64,000 nucleotides of DNA from Bradyrhizobium sp. OK095. Lineage in GTDB: Bacteria > Pseudomonadota > Alphaproteobacteria > Rhizobiales > Xanthobacteraceae. Both the position numbers and the translations under genes were made by a program. Of the stretch, positions 34,251 through 42,829 are shown piece by piece. Position 1 is the first letter of the stretch; every line of letters begins with the position of its first letter. The stretch is from positions 1 to 64,000 of the forward strand of contig NZ_FOBX01000015.1 in NCBI RefSeq assembly GCF_900109945.1. The letters run 5' to 3'. Under the pieces are notes generated by a model that worked only from the letters and a program-made list of their open reading frames with translations, was not told where the DNA came from and did no database searches.

Positions 34251-35336
34251 TTACCCGAGCAGAGAGAGCATGTGGCCCTGCTCAGGCGGAATACGGCCCT
34301 TCAGCGTGTCGAGATAGACCTGCCGCACCGCCTCGGGGCCGCGACCCTCGATCACGCTCAGGCACTTCTCCAGCATCGGCGCGAAGCCGGACCACGCTGC
34401 GCCAAAACGCTGCTCGATGCCGCCAGGGCCCCACTCCTTGGCGCGCTTGCGGATCTGGTCGGGCGCGAAGAACCAGCGCGGCTTTGCACCGGGCAGCTCG
34501 CCTTCGTCGGCATCGGTCGCGCGATGCGTCAAACCGACGCGCACCGAGCATTTCATCTGGTCACCAAAGTGGCGGTGTAGTCCGGCGCGGAGTGCGCTGT
34601 TGCCGGCCATGTCAACGAAGGCAACGGGCGCATCCGATGGCAGCGACGTCACGCGGTCATAGGTGACGACCTCGTCGTAACATCCGAGCGAGGTGACGAA
34701 GCCGGTATTGCCTGATGAGGTCAGGCCGATCACTTTGCGCCCGCGCGTGTGCAGCTGATGCGCGAGCCCGAACGCGGTTTTGCTCGAGGCGCTCGAGAGC
34801 AAAATCGTGCGTGCGCCAAAGTCGTCGTTCTCGGCAAGGAAGTCGTCGACCAGGAATGACGGCATGAACAGCGGCCGCAGCAGCGCCTGGTAGTCGCCTT
34901 GCCTGCCCGCATAAGCGGGGTCGCCGCCGACGCGCGCATAGGCATTGTAGACCGGCGCCACGCCCTGGCGGTGCGCTGCGCCATCGCGCAAGCCCCGCTT
35001 GCTGACGTCGGTGGCCTCGATCACGAGATGCGTTGCCATCGGGAAATAGCCGAACAGCCGCTCGCCGACCGGGATGTTCGGATGCTTCGAGGCGATCACC
35101 TCGCCAAAGCCCCACACCGGAATGTTGCCGAAGCCGCTCGGTGCAGGAAAGAGCTGCCAGTATTTCAGCTCGTCGCCCATCACCGCATAGGTGATGTTGT
35201 TGGCGGTCAGCGCGAAGCGGTCGATTTTCACCAGCAGCGCATCCTGCGGCAGCGCATCTGTCGCAGGCAGCCCGGTCGCGATCGACTTACAGGTTTCGAG
35301 ATCGTCCCGTGCAACGATGAAGTCGGTGGCTGTCAT
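34251..35336 (-). CDS. DUF2855 family protein
   Basis: The 361-residue soluble protein has the full DUF2855 layout: DALLVKIDRFALTANNITYAVMGDELKYWQLFPAPSGFGNIPVWGFGEVIASKHP, then the Rossmann-like segment TILLSSASSKTAFGLAHQLHTRGRKVIGLTSSGNTGFVTSLGCYDEVVTYD. The pattern resembles quinone-oxidoreductase/medium-chain dehydrogenase proteins, but no reaction is known to me. The start at 35336 is preferred over one at 35369. It lies between the acyl-CoA synthetase and the monooxygenase, so it may act on the same substrate. Confidence 0.8.
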   Translation of the reverse strand: MTATDFIVARDDLETCKSIATGLPATDALPQDALLVKIDRFALTANNITYAVMGDELKYWQLFPAPSGFGNIPVWGFGEVIASKHPNIPVGERLFGYFPMATHLVIEATDVSKRGLRDGAAHRQGVAPVYNAYARVGGDPAYAGRQGDYQALLRPLFMPSFLVDDFLAENDDFGARTILLSSASSKTAFGLAHQLHTRGRKVIGLTSSGNTGFVTSLGCYDEVVTYDRVTSLPSDAPVAFVDMAGNSALRAGLHRHFGDQMKCSVRVGLTHRATDADEGELPGAKPRWFFAPDQIRKRAKEWGPGGIEQRFGAAWSGFAPMLEKCLSVIEGRGPEAVRQVYLDTLKGRIPPEQGHMLSLLG

Positions 35337-35436
35337 GATGTCAATCCCGGCTCTGCTCCGCGCCGGCATCTCATCGACGATGGGCGCCCCGTTTGCAACC
35401 TCAACATAGTTTTAAACGCTGTTCGTTCGCTGCCCG

Positions 35437-36951
35437 CTAGCTGTGGTTCGCCCAGTAAGGATCGCGCAGCTTGCGCTTGAAGATCTTTCCGGTCGCCTCG
35501 CGGGGCAGCGCGTCCAGAAACTGAACCTCTTTCGGCACCTTGAAGTTGGCCAGCCGCTCGCGCAGCCAAGCCTGCACCGCGGCGGCGGAGAGCTGCGCGC
35601 CTGTGTCCGGCTCGATGCAGGCGCACAGCCGCTCGCCATATTCCGCGTCGGGGATGCCGAACACCGCGCAATCGCGCACGCCGGGCATCGCGATCAGCAC
35701 GTTCTCGATCTCGGCAGGATAGATGTTGACGCCGCCCGAGATCACCATGTCGCGCTTGCGGTCGCACAGGAACAGATAGCCGTCTCCGTCGAGATAGCCG
35801 ACGTCGCCGACGCTGACGAGGCCGTCGCGGCCTGCTTCGGCGCGGGCCTGCGCCTTGCCGTGATAGTCGAAATCGGGCACGGCCGTCTGGCGCATGTAGA
35901 TTTCGCCGATCTCGTTGGCACCGCAGAGGCTGCCGTCGTCGCGGAAGACTGTGACGATCCCGCCTTCGATGGCGCGGCCGACCGTGCCCGGCTTCTTCAG
36001 CGCCTCCTCGGCCGAGTGCCACACCGGAATGCCGGTCTCGGTCGAGCCGAAATATTCGTTGATGACCGGTCCCCACCACGCGATCATGTCGCGCTTGATC
36101 TCGGGCGGGCAGGGTGCGGCGCCATGCACGACGAAACGCAGTGACGAGAGGTCATAGCGCTGTCTCACGGCGTCGGGCAGCCGCAGCAGCCGGACGAACA
36201 TGGTCGGCACCATGTGAATGTGGGTGACGCGGTGGCGCTCGATCAGCGCCAGCAGCTCCTCCGCGTCGAACCGCGCCTGGAGGATGATGGTGCAACCGCT
36301 GCGGAACGCCAGCATGCCGTAGGAATGTGGCGCCGAGTGATACATCGGGCCGTTGATCAGCACGATTTGGTTGTCCCGCGGCTTGATGCCATAGGCGATC
36401 GCGCCGACGCGTTCGGAGGCCGCTGCCTGCTCGGGCTGCATCGGCATGCGCCGCACGCCCTTCGGCATGCCCGTGGTCCCCGACGTGTAGATCATCGCCG
36501 CGGCCCGGCGCGGCGGCTCCTGCGTTTCCGGATAGCCGTCGCGCCAGCGGTCCCAATCGGTCAGCTCCGCCGAGACCTCGGTCAGATCAGCGGGAATCGC
36601 GAAGGTCGCTGCGAGCTCGGGCGGCGTCGCGACGACGAGAAGGCGGACATCCGACGGCAGGCCGGAACTGATCTGCGGCAGCAGATCGGCATGGCAGACC
36701 AGGATTTTTGCGCCGCTGTCGGTCAGGATGTAGCGGACTTCCTCGGCCTTGAGATGCCAGTTGATCGGCACCACCGGACTGCCCAGCGCGGCGGAGGCCG
36801 CAACCACCTCGAACAACGCAAAATCGTTGCGCAGCATCATGGCGACTGGGGCGCCCTCGGCCAGGCCTAGCCCGCGAAGCCCGCTCGCCGCCCGCCGGAT
36901 GCGGGCCTGGATCTCGTCATAGCCGATCCGGTATTCGCCGCTGATGATCAT
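35437..36951 (-). CDS. Acyl-CoA synthetase (AMP-forming)
   Basis: The 504-residue enzyme of the ANL superfamily has the P-loop motif AMIYTSGTTGMPKGV (residues about 152-166), the A8-type hinge DVGYLDGDGYLFLCDRKRDMVISGGVNIYPAEIENVL, and the catalytic-Lys motif LPREATGKIFKRKLRDPYW near the C-terminus. It activates a carboxylic acid to its CoA thioester. The nature of the acid (fatty, aryl or cyclic) is not visible. It is third in the minus-strand operon, 24 bases after the substrate-binding protein. Confidence 0.92.
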   Translation of the reverse strand: MIISGEYRIGYDEIQARIRRAASGLRGLGLAEGAPVAMMLRNDFALFEVVAASAALGSPVVPINWHLKAEEVRYILTDSGAKILVCHADLLPQISSGLPSDVRLLVVATPPELAATFAIPADLTEVSAELTDWDRWRDGYPETQEPPRRAAAMIYTSGTTGMPKGVRRMPMQPEQAAASERVGAIAYGIKPRDNQIVLINGPMYHSAPHSYGMLAFRSGCTIILQARFDAEELLALIERHRVTHIHMVPTMFVRLLRLPDAVRQRYDLSSLRFVVHGAAPCPPEIKRDMIAWWGPVINEYFGSTETGIPVWHSAEEALKKPGTVGRAIEGGIVTVFRDDGSLCGANEIGEIYMRQTAVPDFDYHGKAQARAEAGRDGLVSVGDVGYLDGDGYLFLCDRKRDMVISGGVNIYPAEIENVLIAMPGVRDCAVFGIPDAEYGERLCACIEPDTGAQLSAAAVQAWLRERLANFKVPKEVQFLDALPREATGKIFKRKLRDPYWANHS

Positions 36952-36975
36952 GGCGTGTCCTCACTTGGCTTGAGT

Positions 36976-38160
36976 CTAGCGATCATCCAGCACGTCGCCA
37001 AACCCTACCCAGCTCTTGCCGTTGAAGCGCCGGAGCTGAAGTTGCTGGAACGGCAGATAGTCGTCGGGACCGGTCGTAACCGACATGCCCGGCAGCAGCA
37101 GCGGCAGCTTCACCTCTTTCAGTGAGGCCGCCTGGCGCATGATGTTGTCGCGGCTGAAATCGTCCTTGCAGGCCCTCAGCACCGTCATCAGCAGCGTCGC
37201 GTAGTGGTAGCCGGCCGCGTAGTTGGAGTTGGAGAGGTCCGCGGTCGGCATGTATTGCTTCATGAAGGCGAAGTACTCCTTCACGCCGGGATCGTCGGCC
37301 CATTGCCGGTCCATCGTGTCCTTCTGGTTGCTCGACGAGATCAGGCCGACCGCGTTGTCGAGGCCGGCCGGCTCGAGGAACGAGATCGACGACGCCGAGG
37401 TCGGCACGAAGAACAGCTCGGGCTTCCAGCCGATCTCGGCCACGCCCTTGACCATCTGCGAGGTGAATTTGCCGAGCACCACGCCGAACAGGACGTTCGC
37501 GCCTGACGCCTTCAGCGTCGAGAGCTGCGAGCTGATCGTCGGCGCGCTGGTCTCGTAGCTCGCCTCCGCGATGATCATGCTGGCGGCCTTGGCGCCAAGC
37601 GTGCGCTTGAAGCCGGCGACATAGTCGCGGCCGAAATCGTCGTTCTGGGACAGGATTGCGATCTTGGCGTCGGGCTTGGACTTCAGGATGTACTTGGCAT
37701 AGACGACACCCTCGGATTCGTAGGCCGCCATGCCCGGCATCGTCCACGGGTTCTTCTGCGGATCGGCCCATTTCGTCGCGCCCGAGAGCACGAACAGCTG
37801 CGGCACCTTTTTGGCGTTGAGGTAGCGTTGCACGGCGCTGTTGGTCGCGGTGCCGAGCGAGCCGAACATCATCAGCACCTCGTCCTGCTCCACCAGCTTG
37901 CGGGTCTGCTCGACCGTCTTCGGCGGCGAGTAGGCGTCATCAAGCGTGATGAACTTGACCTTGCGCCCGTTGATGCCGCCTTCGGCATTGACCTTCTCGA
38001 AGAACGCCTCCTGCGTCCGTCCGATCGCGCCGAAGCCGGAGGCCGGACCGCTATAGGGCAGGGTCTGCCCGATGCGGATCTCGTCGCTGCCTTCGGCAAG
38101 GGCGCTCCCCGCGCCGAGCGTCAGCAACGACATGCCGATCAGTGCGGCTGCCAGCTTCAT
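36976..38160 (-). CDS. Branched-chain amino-acid-type ABC substrate-binding protein (orphan)
   Basis: The 394-residue precursor of the LivJ/K (Peripla_BP_6) family has a signal peptide (1-22, ALA) and the typical start IRIGQTLPYSGPASGFGAIGRTQEAFFEKVNAEGGINGRKVKFITLDDAYSPPKTVEQTRKLVEQD. GGGAGGA precedes the ATG. No permease or ATPase is within the operon or nearby, so it must use transporter parts encoded elsewhere or act as a sensor. In this family ligands include aromatic and short acids, consistent with the catabolic neighbours. Confidence 0.9.
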   Translation of the reverse strand: MKLAAALIGMSLLTLGAGSALAEGSDEIRIGQTLPYSGPASGFGAIGRTQEAFFEKVNAEGGINGRKVKFITLDDAYSPPKTVEQTRKLVEQDEVLMMFGSLGTATNSAVQRYLNAKKVPQLFVLSGATKWADPQKNPWTMPGMAAYESEGVVYAKYILKSKPDAKIAILSQNDDFGRDYVAGFKRTLGAKAASMIIAEASYETSAPTISSQLSTLKASGANVLFGVVLGKFTSQMVKGVAEIGWKPELFFVPTSASSISFLEPAGLDNAVGLISSSNQKDTMDRQWADDPGVKEYFAFMKQYMPTADLSNSNYAAGYHYATLLMTVLRACKDDFSRDNIMRQAASLKEVKLPLLLPGMSVTTGPDDYLPFQQLQLRRFNGKSWVGFGDVLDDR

Positions 38161-38211
38161 GATGTCCTCCCGTTGTTCTTGTCAGTCCAGTTTTCTTGTC
38201 GGATCAGGCCG

Positions 38212-39186
38212 TCAGGCGCTGGCGCGCAGCAGGAAATCCTGCCGGGCCTGATCGAATTCCGCCTTCATCCGGTCGACGAGGTCGGCGACCGGCGGCGCGT
38301 CGGTGATCTGGCCGATGCCTTGGCCCGATCCCCAGATGTCACGCCACGCCTTGGATTTCGAGTTGCCGCCGGAGCCGAAGTTCATCTTTGACTTGTCGGC
38401 GACCGGGAGATTGTCCGGATCGAGCCCGGCCGCGGCGATCGAGGGTCCGAGATAATTGCCGTGCACGCCGGTGAACAGGTTGGTGTAGACGATGTCGTGC
38501 GCGGCGTGCTGCGTCAGCGCGGACTTGTAGGCCTCGTCGGCATTGGCTTCCCGCGTCGCGATGAAGCGCGTGCCCATATAGGCGAGGTCGGCGCCCAGCG
38601 TCAGCGCGGAGGCGATGCCAAAACCGTCGCTGATCGCGCCCGACAGCAGGATCGCGCCGTCGAACCATTGCTTGACCTCGCGCACCAGCGCGAAAGGCGA
38701 CAGCGTGCCGGCATGTCCGCCAGCGCCGGCGCAGACCAGGATCAGGCCGTCGACGCCCTGCTCGGCGGCCTTGCGCGCGTGCTTGACGTTGATGACGTCG
38801 TGGAACACCAGCCCGCCATAGGAATGTGCGGCCTCGACAAGCTCCGCCGGCGGTCGCAGCGAAGTGATGATGATGGGCGCCTTGTGCTTCACACAGGTCT
38901 CCATGTCCTTCATCAACCGGTCGTTGGAAGCATGGCAGATCTGGTTGACGGCGTAGGGCGCGACCTTCTTGCCGGGATTGCGCGACTTGTGTTCGCCGAG
39001 CTCGTCCTCGATGCGGCTCAGCCACTCGTCGAGCTTCTCGACCGGGCGGGCATTGAGCGCGGGAAACGAGCCGACGATTCCGGCCTTGCACTGGGCGATC
39101 ACCAGCTCTGGCCCGGAGACGATGAAGAGGGGCGAGCCGACGACGGGCAGCTCCAGATTGTTCTTGAGCAGGGCGGGTAGTGCCAT
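38212..39186 (-). CDS. Nitronate monooxygenase (2-nitropropane dioxygenase type)
   Basis: The 324-residue FMN enzyme has the NMO pattern: NNLELPVVGSPLFIVSGPELVIAQCKAGIVGSFPALNARP at the N-terminus, then GGLVFHDVINVKHARKAAEQGVDGLILVCAGAGGHAGTLSPFALV with the phosphate-binding GAGGHAG, and ALTLGADLAYMGTRFIATREANADEAYK. Such enzymes oxidise nitroalkanes or the toxin propionate-3-nitronate; many relatives are simple FMN enzymes with other substrates. AGGAGG precedes the ATG at 39186. It is the first gene of the operon divergent from the LysR regulator. Confidence 0.9.
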   Translation of the reverse strand: MALPALLKNNLELPVVGSPLFIVSGPELVIAQCKAGIVGSFPALNARPVEKLDEWLSRIEDELGEHKSRNPGKKVAPYAVNQICHASNDRLMKDMETCVKHKAPIIITSLRPPAELVEAAHSYGGLVFHDVINVKHARKAAEQGVDGLILVCAGAGGHAGTLSPFALVREVKQWFDGAILLSGAISDGFGIASALTLGADLAYMGTRFIATREANADEAYKSALTQHAAHDIVYTNLFTGVHGNYLGPSIAAAGLDPDNLPVADKSKMNFGSGGNSKSKAWRDIWGSGQGIGQITDAPPVADLVDRMKAEFDQARQDFLLRASA

Positions 39187-39322
39187 CCGATCCTCCTGAC
39201 AACGCGCGTCAACGGCCTGCCGGCCGATTGTGAGCGCTTCCATGTCGATTGTCGCGCCGGCGGGGGTGTCCGCCGCCCAGCGCTTTGACCCCACTATAGG
39301 GTTGGACGGCGGACAGGGGATC

Positions 39323-39336
39323 GTTCAATATTGAAC
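39323..39336. promoter_or_regulatory. LysR operator candidate, site 1
   Basis: A perfect 14-bp palindrome, GTTCAATATTGAAC, 137 bases before the first gene of the minus-strand operon and 32 bases before the LysR gene. The shared half-site TTCAA also forms the second palindrome. Confidence 0.75.
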
Positions 39337-39345
39337 ATGCGTATC

Positions 39346-39357
39346 TTCAAGTTTGAA
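39346..39357. promoter_or_regulatory. LysR operator candidate, site 2
   Basis: An inverted repeat, TTCAA-GT-TTGAA. Its centre lies 22 bp, about two helical turns, from the centre of the first palindrome, as expected for a LysR tetramer occupying two sites on one face. It ends 11 bases before the lysR start, suggesting autoregulation. Confidence 0.72.
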
Positions 39358-39368
39358 CGGAGCCGGGG

Positions 39369-40256
39369 GTGGACTGGGATCTCTGCAAGACCTTCGTCGC
39401 GGTCGCCGACACCGGCAGCTTCACTGCCGCTGCGCGACGGCTGCACGCCAGTCATCCGACCATCAGCCGCAAGATCGCGGCGCTGGAGGCGCAGCTCGGC
39501 ACAAAACTGCTGGCGCGCGCCGCGGATGGATTCGTGCTCACCGCCGATGGGCGTACGCTCCGCGAACATGCGGAGGCGATGGCGGTCGCAGCACTCCGCG
39601 CCGAGGCCGCCGTTGGCGCCGGCGGGCGCAAGGCGCGCGGCACGGTCAAGCTGTCGATCGGAGCGACGCTGGCCTCGCACTGGCTGATGCCGCGGCTGCG
39701 GTCCTTCCTGGGCGCGCATGATCACATCCGGCTCGAGATCATTACCCACCCGTTCCCGGCCAGCGTGCGGCGCCGCGAGGCCGACGTCGTGCTGCGCCCG
39801 GTCGACAGCGGCGAAGAAAATCTGGTCGGCCGCAAGGTCGGCCGTCTCGGCACCGGCTTCTATGCCGCGCGGGATTATGCCGCCGGCCGCTCCTTGCCGG
39901 AACGGAGCGGCGAGTGGAAGGGGCACAGCGTCATCGGATTTGCCGACCAGGATTCCAACGCGCAGCTGGCGCGCTGGAGCGATACGATCACGCGTCAGGG
40001 CACCATGGTGATGCGCTGCTCGTCGCAGGGCGACATGCTGGCGGCGGTGCGGGCAGGAATCGGAATCTCCGCGCTGTCCTGCTTCGTGGCGGAGAGCTAC
40101 CCGGACCTGGTGCGCGTCGCGCCGCAAAAACTCGTCAGCATCGCCGATCTCTGGCTGCTCGCTCATCCCGACCTGGTCGAGCTGCCCGCGGTGCGTGCCG
40201 TGGTCGACTTCGTGGCGGAATGCGCCCGTGCCGATCGTGAGCGGTTGCGCGGCTAG
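39369..40256 (+). CDS. LysR family transcriptional regulator
   Basis: The 295-residue regulator has the N-terminal winged HTH (DWDLCKTFVAVADTGSFTAAARRLHASHPTISRKIAALEAQLGTKLLAR) and a periplasmic-binding-like effector domain (GTVKLSIGATLASHWLMPRLRSFL onward). Divergent from the six-gene operon and preceded by two TTCAA palindromes, it is almost certainly that operon's regulator. It starts at a GTG, with no ATG near. It overlaps the convergent AlkA gene by 4 bases at the stops. Confidence 0.92.
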   Translation: MDWDLCKTFVAVADTGSFTAAARRLHASHPTISRKIAALEAQLGTKLLARAADGFVLTADGRTLREHAEAMAVAALRAEAAVGAGGRKARGTVKLSIGATLASHWLMPRLRSFLGAHDHIRLEIITHPFPASVRRREADVVLRPVDSGEENLVGRKVGRLGTGFYAARDYAAGRSLPERSGEWKGHSVIGFADQDSNAQLARWSDTITRQGTMVMRCSSQGDMLAAVRAGIGISALSCFVAESYPDLVRVAPQKLVSIADLWLLAHPDLVELPAVRAVVDFVAECARADRERLRG

Positions 40257-40906
40257 TTTGACCCCGTGAGCACGCCCTCGCGCTTCTTGATCACGCGATA
40301 ATAGCTCCACCACAGATGCGCGGCCGCGCCGCGCAGCGGCCGCCATGGCTCTGCCAACGGCGCCATCTGCTTTTCCGTCGGCCGCGCCTGGAGCCCCAAG
40401 CCAACCTTGATTCCCTCCTGCACGGCGATGTCGCCGGCCGGCCAGGCATCGCCATGGCCGAGGCAGAACAGCAGATAGACATCGGCCGTCCACGGCCCGA
40501 TGCCGGGCAACGCGATCAACGTGTGGTGCGCGGCCTCGGCGTCTTCTTCGGCGAGCACGTCGAGGTTCAGCCGCTGCGAGCTGATCTCGCGCGCAAGATG
40601 TTTCAGCGTCTTGATCTTGGCGGCTGAGAGGCCGAGCCGCCCCAGCCGGTCGGTGCGGGCGCGGCGCACCGCATCATGGTCGAACGGATCGAACGCCGCC
40701 GACAGCCGCCCCCAGATCGCCGCGGCGCTCGCGGTCGAGAGCTGCTGCCCGCAGACGATGTGCGCGAGCCCGGTAAAGCCCGGTTCGCGCCGCCGCAACG
40801 CCGGCATGCCCGCGATTTCGAGCACCGGCTTGAGCCGCGGATCGCGCTTGATCAGCGCGTGGACGGCCTCTTCGAGATCGGATTGGGTTTCGAGGTGGAT
40901 GGTCAT
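40253..40906 (-). CDS. AlkA-like DNA-3-methyladenine glycosylase
   Basis: The 217-residue HhH-GPD protein has FTGLAHIVCGQQLSTASAAAIWGRL, the helix-hairpin-helix LIALPGIGPWTADVYLLFCLGHGDAWPAGDIAVQ and the catalytic Asp in AGDIAVQ. It removes alkylated purines such as 3-methyladenine. It has no Ada domain. The start at 40906 follows the conserved MTIHLETQ; an ATG at 40927 is possible. Confidence 0.87.
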   Translation of the reverse strand: MTIHLETQSDLEEAVHALIKRDPRLKPVLEIAGMPALRRREPGFTGLAHIVCGQQLSTASAAAIWGRLSAAFDPFDHDAVRRARTDRLGRLGLSAAKIKTLKHLAREISSQRLNLDVLAEEDAEAAHHTLIALPGIGPWTADVYLLFCLGHGDAWPAGDIAVQEGIKVGLGLQARPTEKQMAPLAEPWRPLRGAAAHLWWSYYRVIKKREGVLTGSN

Positions 40907-41002
40907 GATGACACCGGCTCGCGGCAATGCGGATTTCGCGTCCTGTGGACGGCTCGGGACGAGGAGATTAAGACCATACTATCGTGATCTCGGAAGCGCC
41001 GG

Positions 41003-41857
41003 ATGACTTTGAGACATATTCCTGTGGAGATGGACGGCGAGAAAGTCGCCCTGATCGATGCCATGCTGGACCGTGTCGTCGCTGAGCATCGCGTCTTCCT
41101 GCCACTGGCCATCGAAAGCGGAAGCCGGGCCTGGGGTTTTGCCTCTCCCGACAGCGACTATGACTGCCGCTTTGTCTATGTGCGCCGGGCGGTCGATCAC
41201 ATCACGCCGTGGGCAAGTCGCGATGTCATTGAACTCCCGTTCGAGGGCGATCTCGATGCCAATGGATGGGATTTGCGCAAGGCGCTCCAGCTCCTGTTGA
41301 AGGGCAATGCGGTCATTGTGGAGTGGCTGTGCTCGCCGGTCGTCTATCGGGGGGAGGCCTGGTTTCGTGACGCGTTTCTGGCGTTTGCCAGAGAGGCGGC
41401 GAGCCGGGAAGCCGTTTGCCGCCACTATCTTCATCTCGGCGAGCGTCAGCGGCGGGTCTATTTCGGCGACGGAACGAGCGTTCCGCAAAAGAAGATCTTC
41501 TATGCACTTCGGCCCGCCGCCGCCTTGCGATGGCTGCGCATGCGTCCCGCTGAAGCCGTTGCGCCGATGAATTTTCCGACCCTCATGGAGGAGTGTGATC
41601 CGCCGGGCGAACTGAGAGCGGAAGTCGCGGGTCTCATGGAGCGGAAGGCGATTACGCACGAACTCGGCTCGGCACCCCTGCCGCTCGCGGTGGCCAGCTT
41701 CATCGATTCGGAATTCGAGCTTGCGCGCGGGGTGTTTGAGGCAGGTGCGGCAGGCGCATCGCAAGAGATGATCCTTCGGGCAGAGCAATTTTACCGCGGC
41801 GTGGTGGAACGCCTCGAACGGGAGAGCGGCACCACCCTTCCGTTCCGGCTCGACTGA
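41003..41857 (+). CDS. DNA polymerase beta superfamily nucleotidyltransferase (COG3541/YcgL-like)
   Basis: The 284-residue protein has the nucleotidyltransferase core LAIESGSRAWGFASPDSDYDCRFVYVRR, where GSRAWG is the GS motif and DSDYD provides the metal-binding Asp pair. It continues with CRHYLHLGERQRRVYFG and KKIFYALRPAAALRW. This is the COG3541 family (YcgL in Bacillus), related to RlaP-type nucleotidyltransferases linked with RNA repair. Its stop TGA overlaps the ATG of gluQRS, so the two are translationally coupled. The substrate is unknown; a tRNA end is a reasonable guess from the partner. Confidence 0.85.
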   Translation: MTLRHIPVEMDGEKVALIDAMLDRVVAEHRVFLPLAIESGSRAWGFASPDSDYDCRFVYVRRAVDHITPWASRDVIELPFEGDLDANGWDLRKALQLLLKGNAVIVEWLCSPVVYRGEAWFRDAFLAFAREAASREAVCRHYLHLGERQRRVYFGDGTSVPQKKIFYALRPAAALRWLRMRPAEAVAPMNFPTLMEECDPPGELRAEVAGLMERKAITHELGSAPLPLAVASFIDSEFELARGVFEAGAAGASQEMILRAEQFYRGVVERLERESGTTLPFRLD

Positions 41858-42726
41858 TGCCACCCGTTTTCCGATTTGCCCCCAGCCCGAACGGCCTTCT
41901 CCATCTTGGCCACGCCTACTCCGCGCTGCTGAACTTCGATCGCGCGCGCGAGGCCGGCGGGCGGCTGTTGCTGCGGATCGAGGATATCGATGCGACCCGC
42001 TGCCGGCCGGAGTATGAGACGGCGATTGACGAGGACCTCGCCTGGCTCGGGATTGTCTGGGAGACGCCGGTGCGGCGGCAGTCAGAGCATCTGGCCGATT
42101 ATCGCGCCGCGCTGGAAAAACTCTCCGCGCTCGGCCTCGTCTATCCCGCTTTCGAAAGCCGCGCCGAGATCGCAAAGTTGGTGGCCGCGCGCGAGGCCGA
42201 CGGGCTGTGGCCGCGCGATCCCGATGGTGCGCCGCTTTATCCCGGCGATGCGAAGGCGCTGGCCGCGGATGAGCGTGCGCGCCTGATCGACACCGGCGTG
42301 CCTTACGCGCTGCGGCTCGACATGGCGGCCGCCTGCCGGCGCGTCGGTGGCCTGACCTGGGACGAGCTGGGCGAAGGGCCCGATGGCGAGCACGGCCTCG
42401 TCCCGGCGCGGCCCGAGGCCTGGGGCGACGTCATCCTGGCCCGGAAGGAGACGCCGACCAGCTACCATCTGTCCGTGGTCGTCGACGACGCGCTTCAGGG
42501 CGTCAGCGAGGTGGTGCGCGGCCAGGACCTGTTTCACGCCACCTCGGTCCACCGCCTGCTCCAGGTCCTGCTCGGCCTGCCGCACCCCGTCTATCGCCAC
42601 CACGCCCTGATTCACGACGAAGCAGGCCGGAAGCTGTCGAAATCGACGCGCGCGACCGGGTTGGGCGAGTTGCGCGCGGAAGGTATCTCGCCTGCCGGTA
42701 TCCGCCGGTTGGTGGGATTAGGCTAA
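41857..42726 (+). CDS. gluQ: Glutamyl-Q tRNA(Asp) synthetase
   Basis: GluQRS is a truncated glutamyl-tRNA synthetase that adds glutamate to the queuine at position 34 of tRNA-Asp. The 289-residue protein has the HIGH-type motif RFAPSPNGLLHLGHAYSALLNFDRAR and the KMSKS-type motif GRKLSKSTRATG, with VVRGQDLFHATSVHRLLQVLLGLP in between. The length matches the family, and it lacks the anticodon-binding domain of GltX. It overlaps the upstream nucleotidyltransferase by one base, and a gap of 103 bases separates it from the histidine kinase. Confidence 0.92.
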   Translation: MPPVFRFAPSPNGLLHLGHAYSALLNFDRAREAGGRLLLRIEDIDATRCRPEYETAIDEDLAWLGIVWETPVRRQSEHLADYRAALEKLSALGLVYPAFESRAEIAKLVAAREADGLWPRDPDGAPLYPGDAKALAADERARLIDTGVPYALRLDMAAACRRVGGLTWDELGEGPDGEHGLVPARPEAWGDVILARKETPTSYHLSVVVDDALQGVSEVVRGQDLFHATSVHRLLQVLLGLPHPVYRHHALIHDEAGRKLSKSTRATGLGELRAEGISPAGIRRLVGLG

Positions 42727-42829
42727 GTTTCTCTGGGGGTTAGCAAAACGCCGCCGTGACTCCGGGGGTTCCGCCGTGCCATGCTTGCCGAGGGGCCAGA
42801 GTTCGAAGGGGATACTTCGAAGGGGAGTT

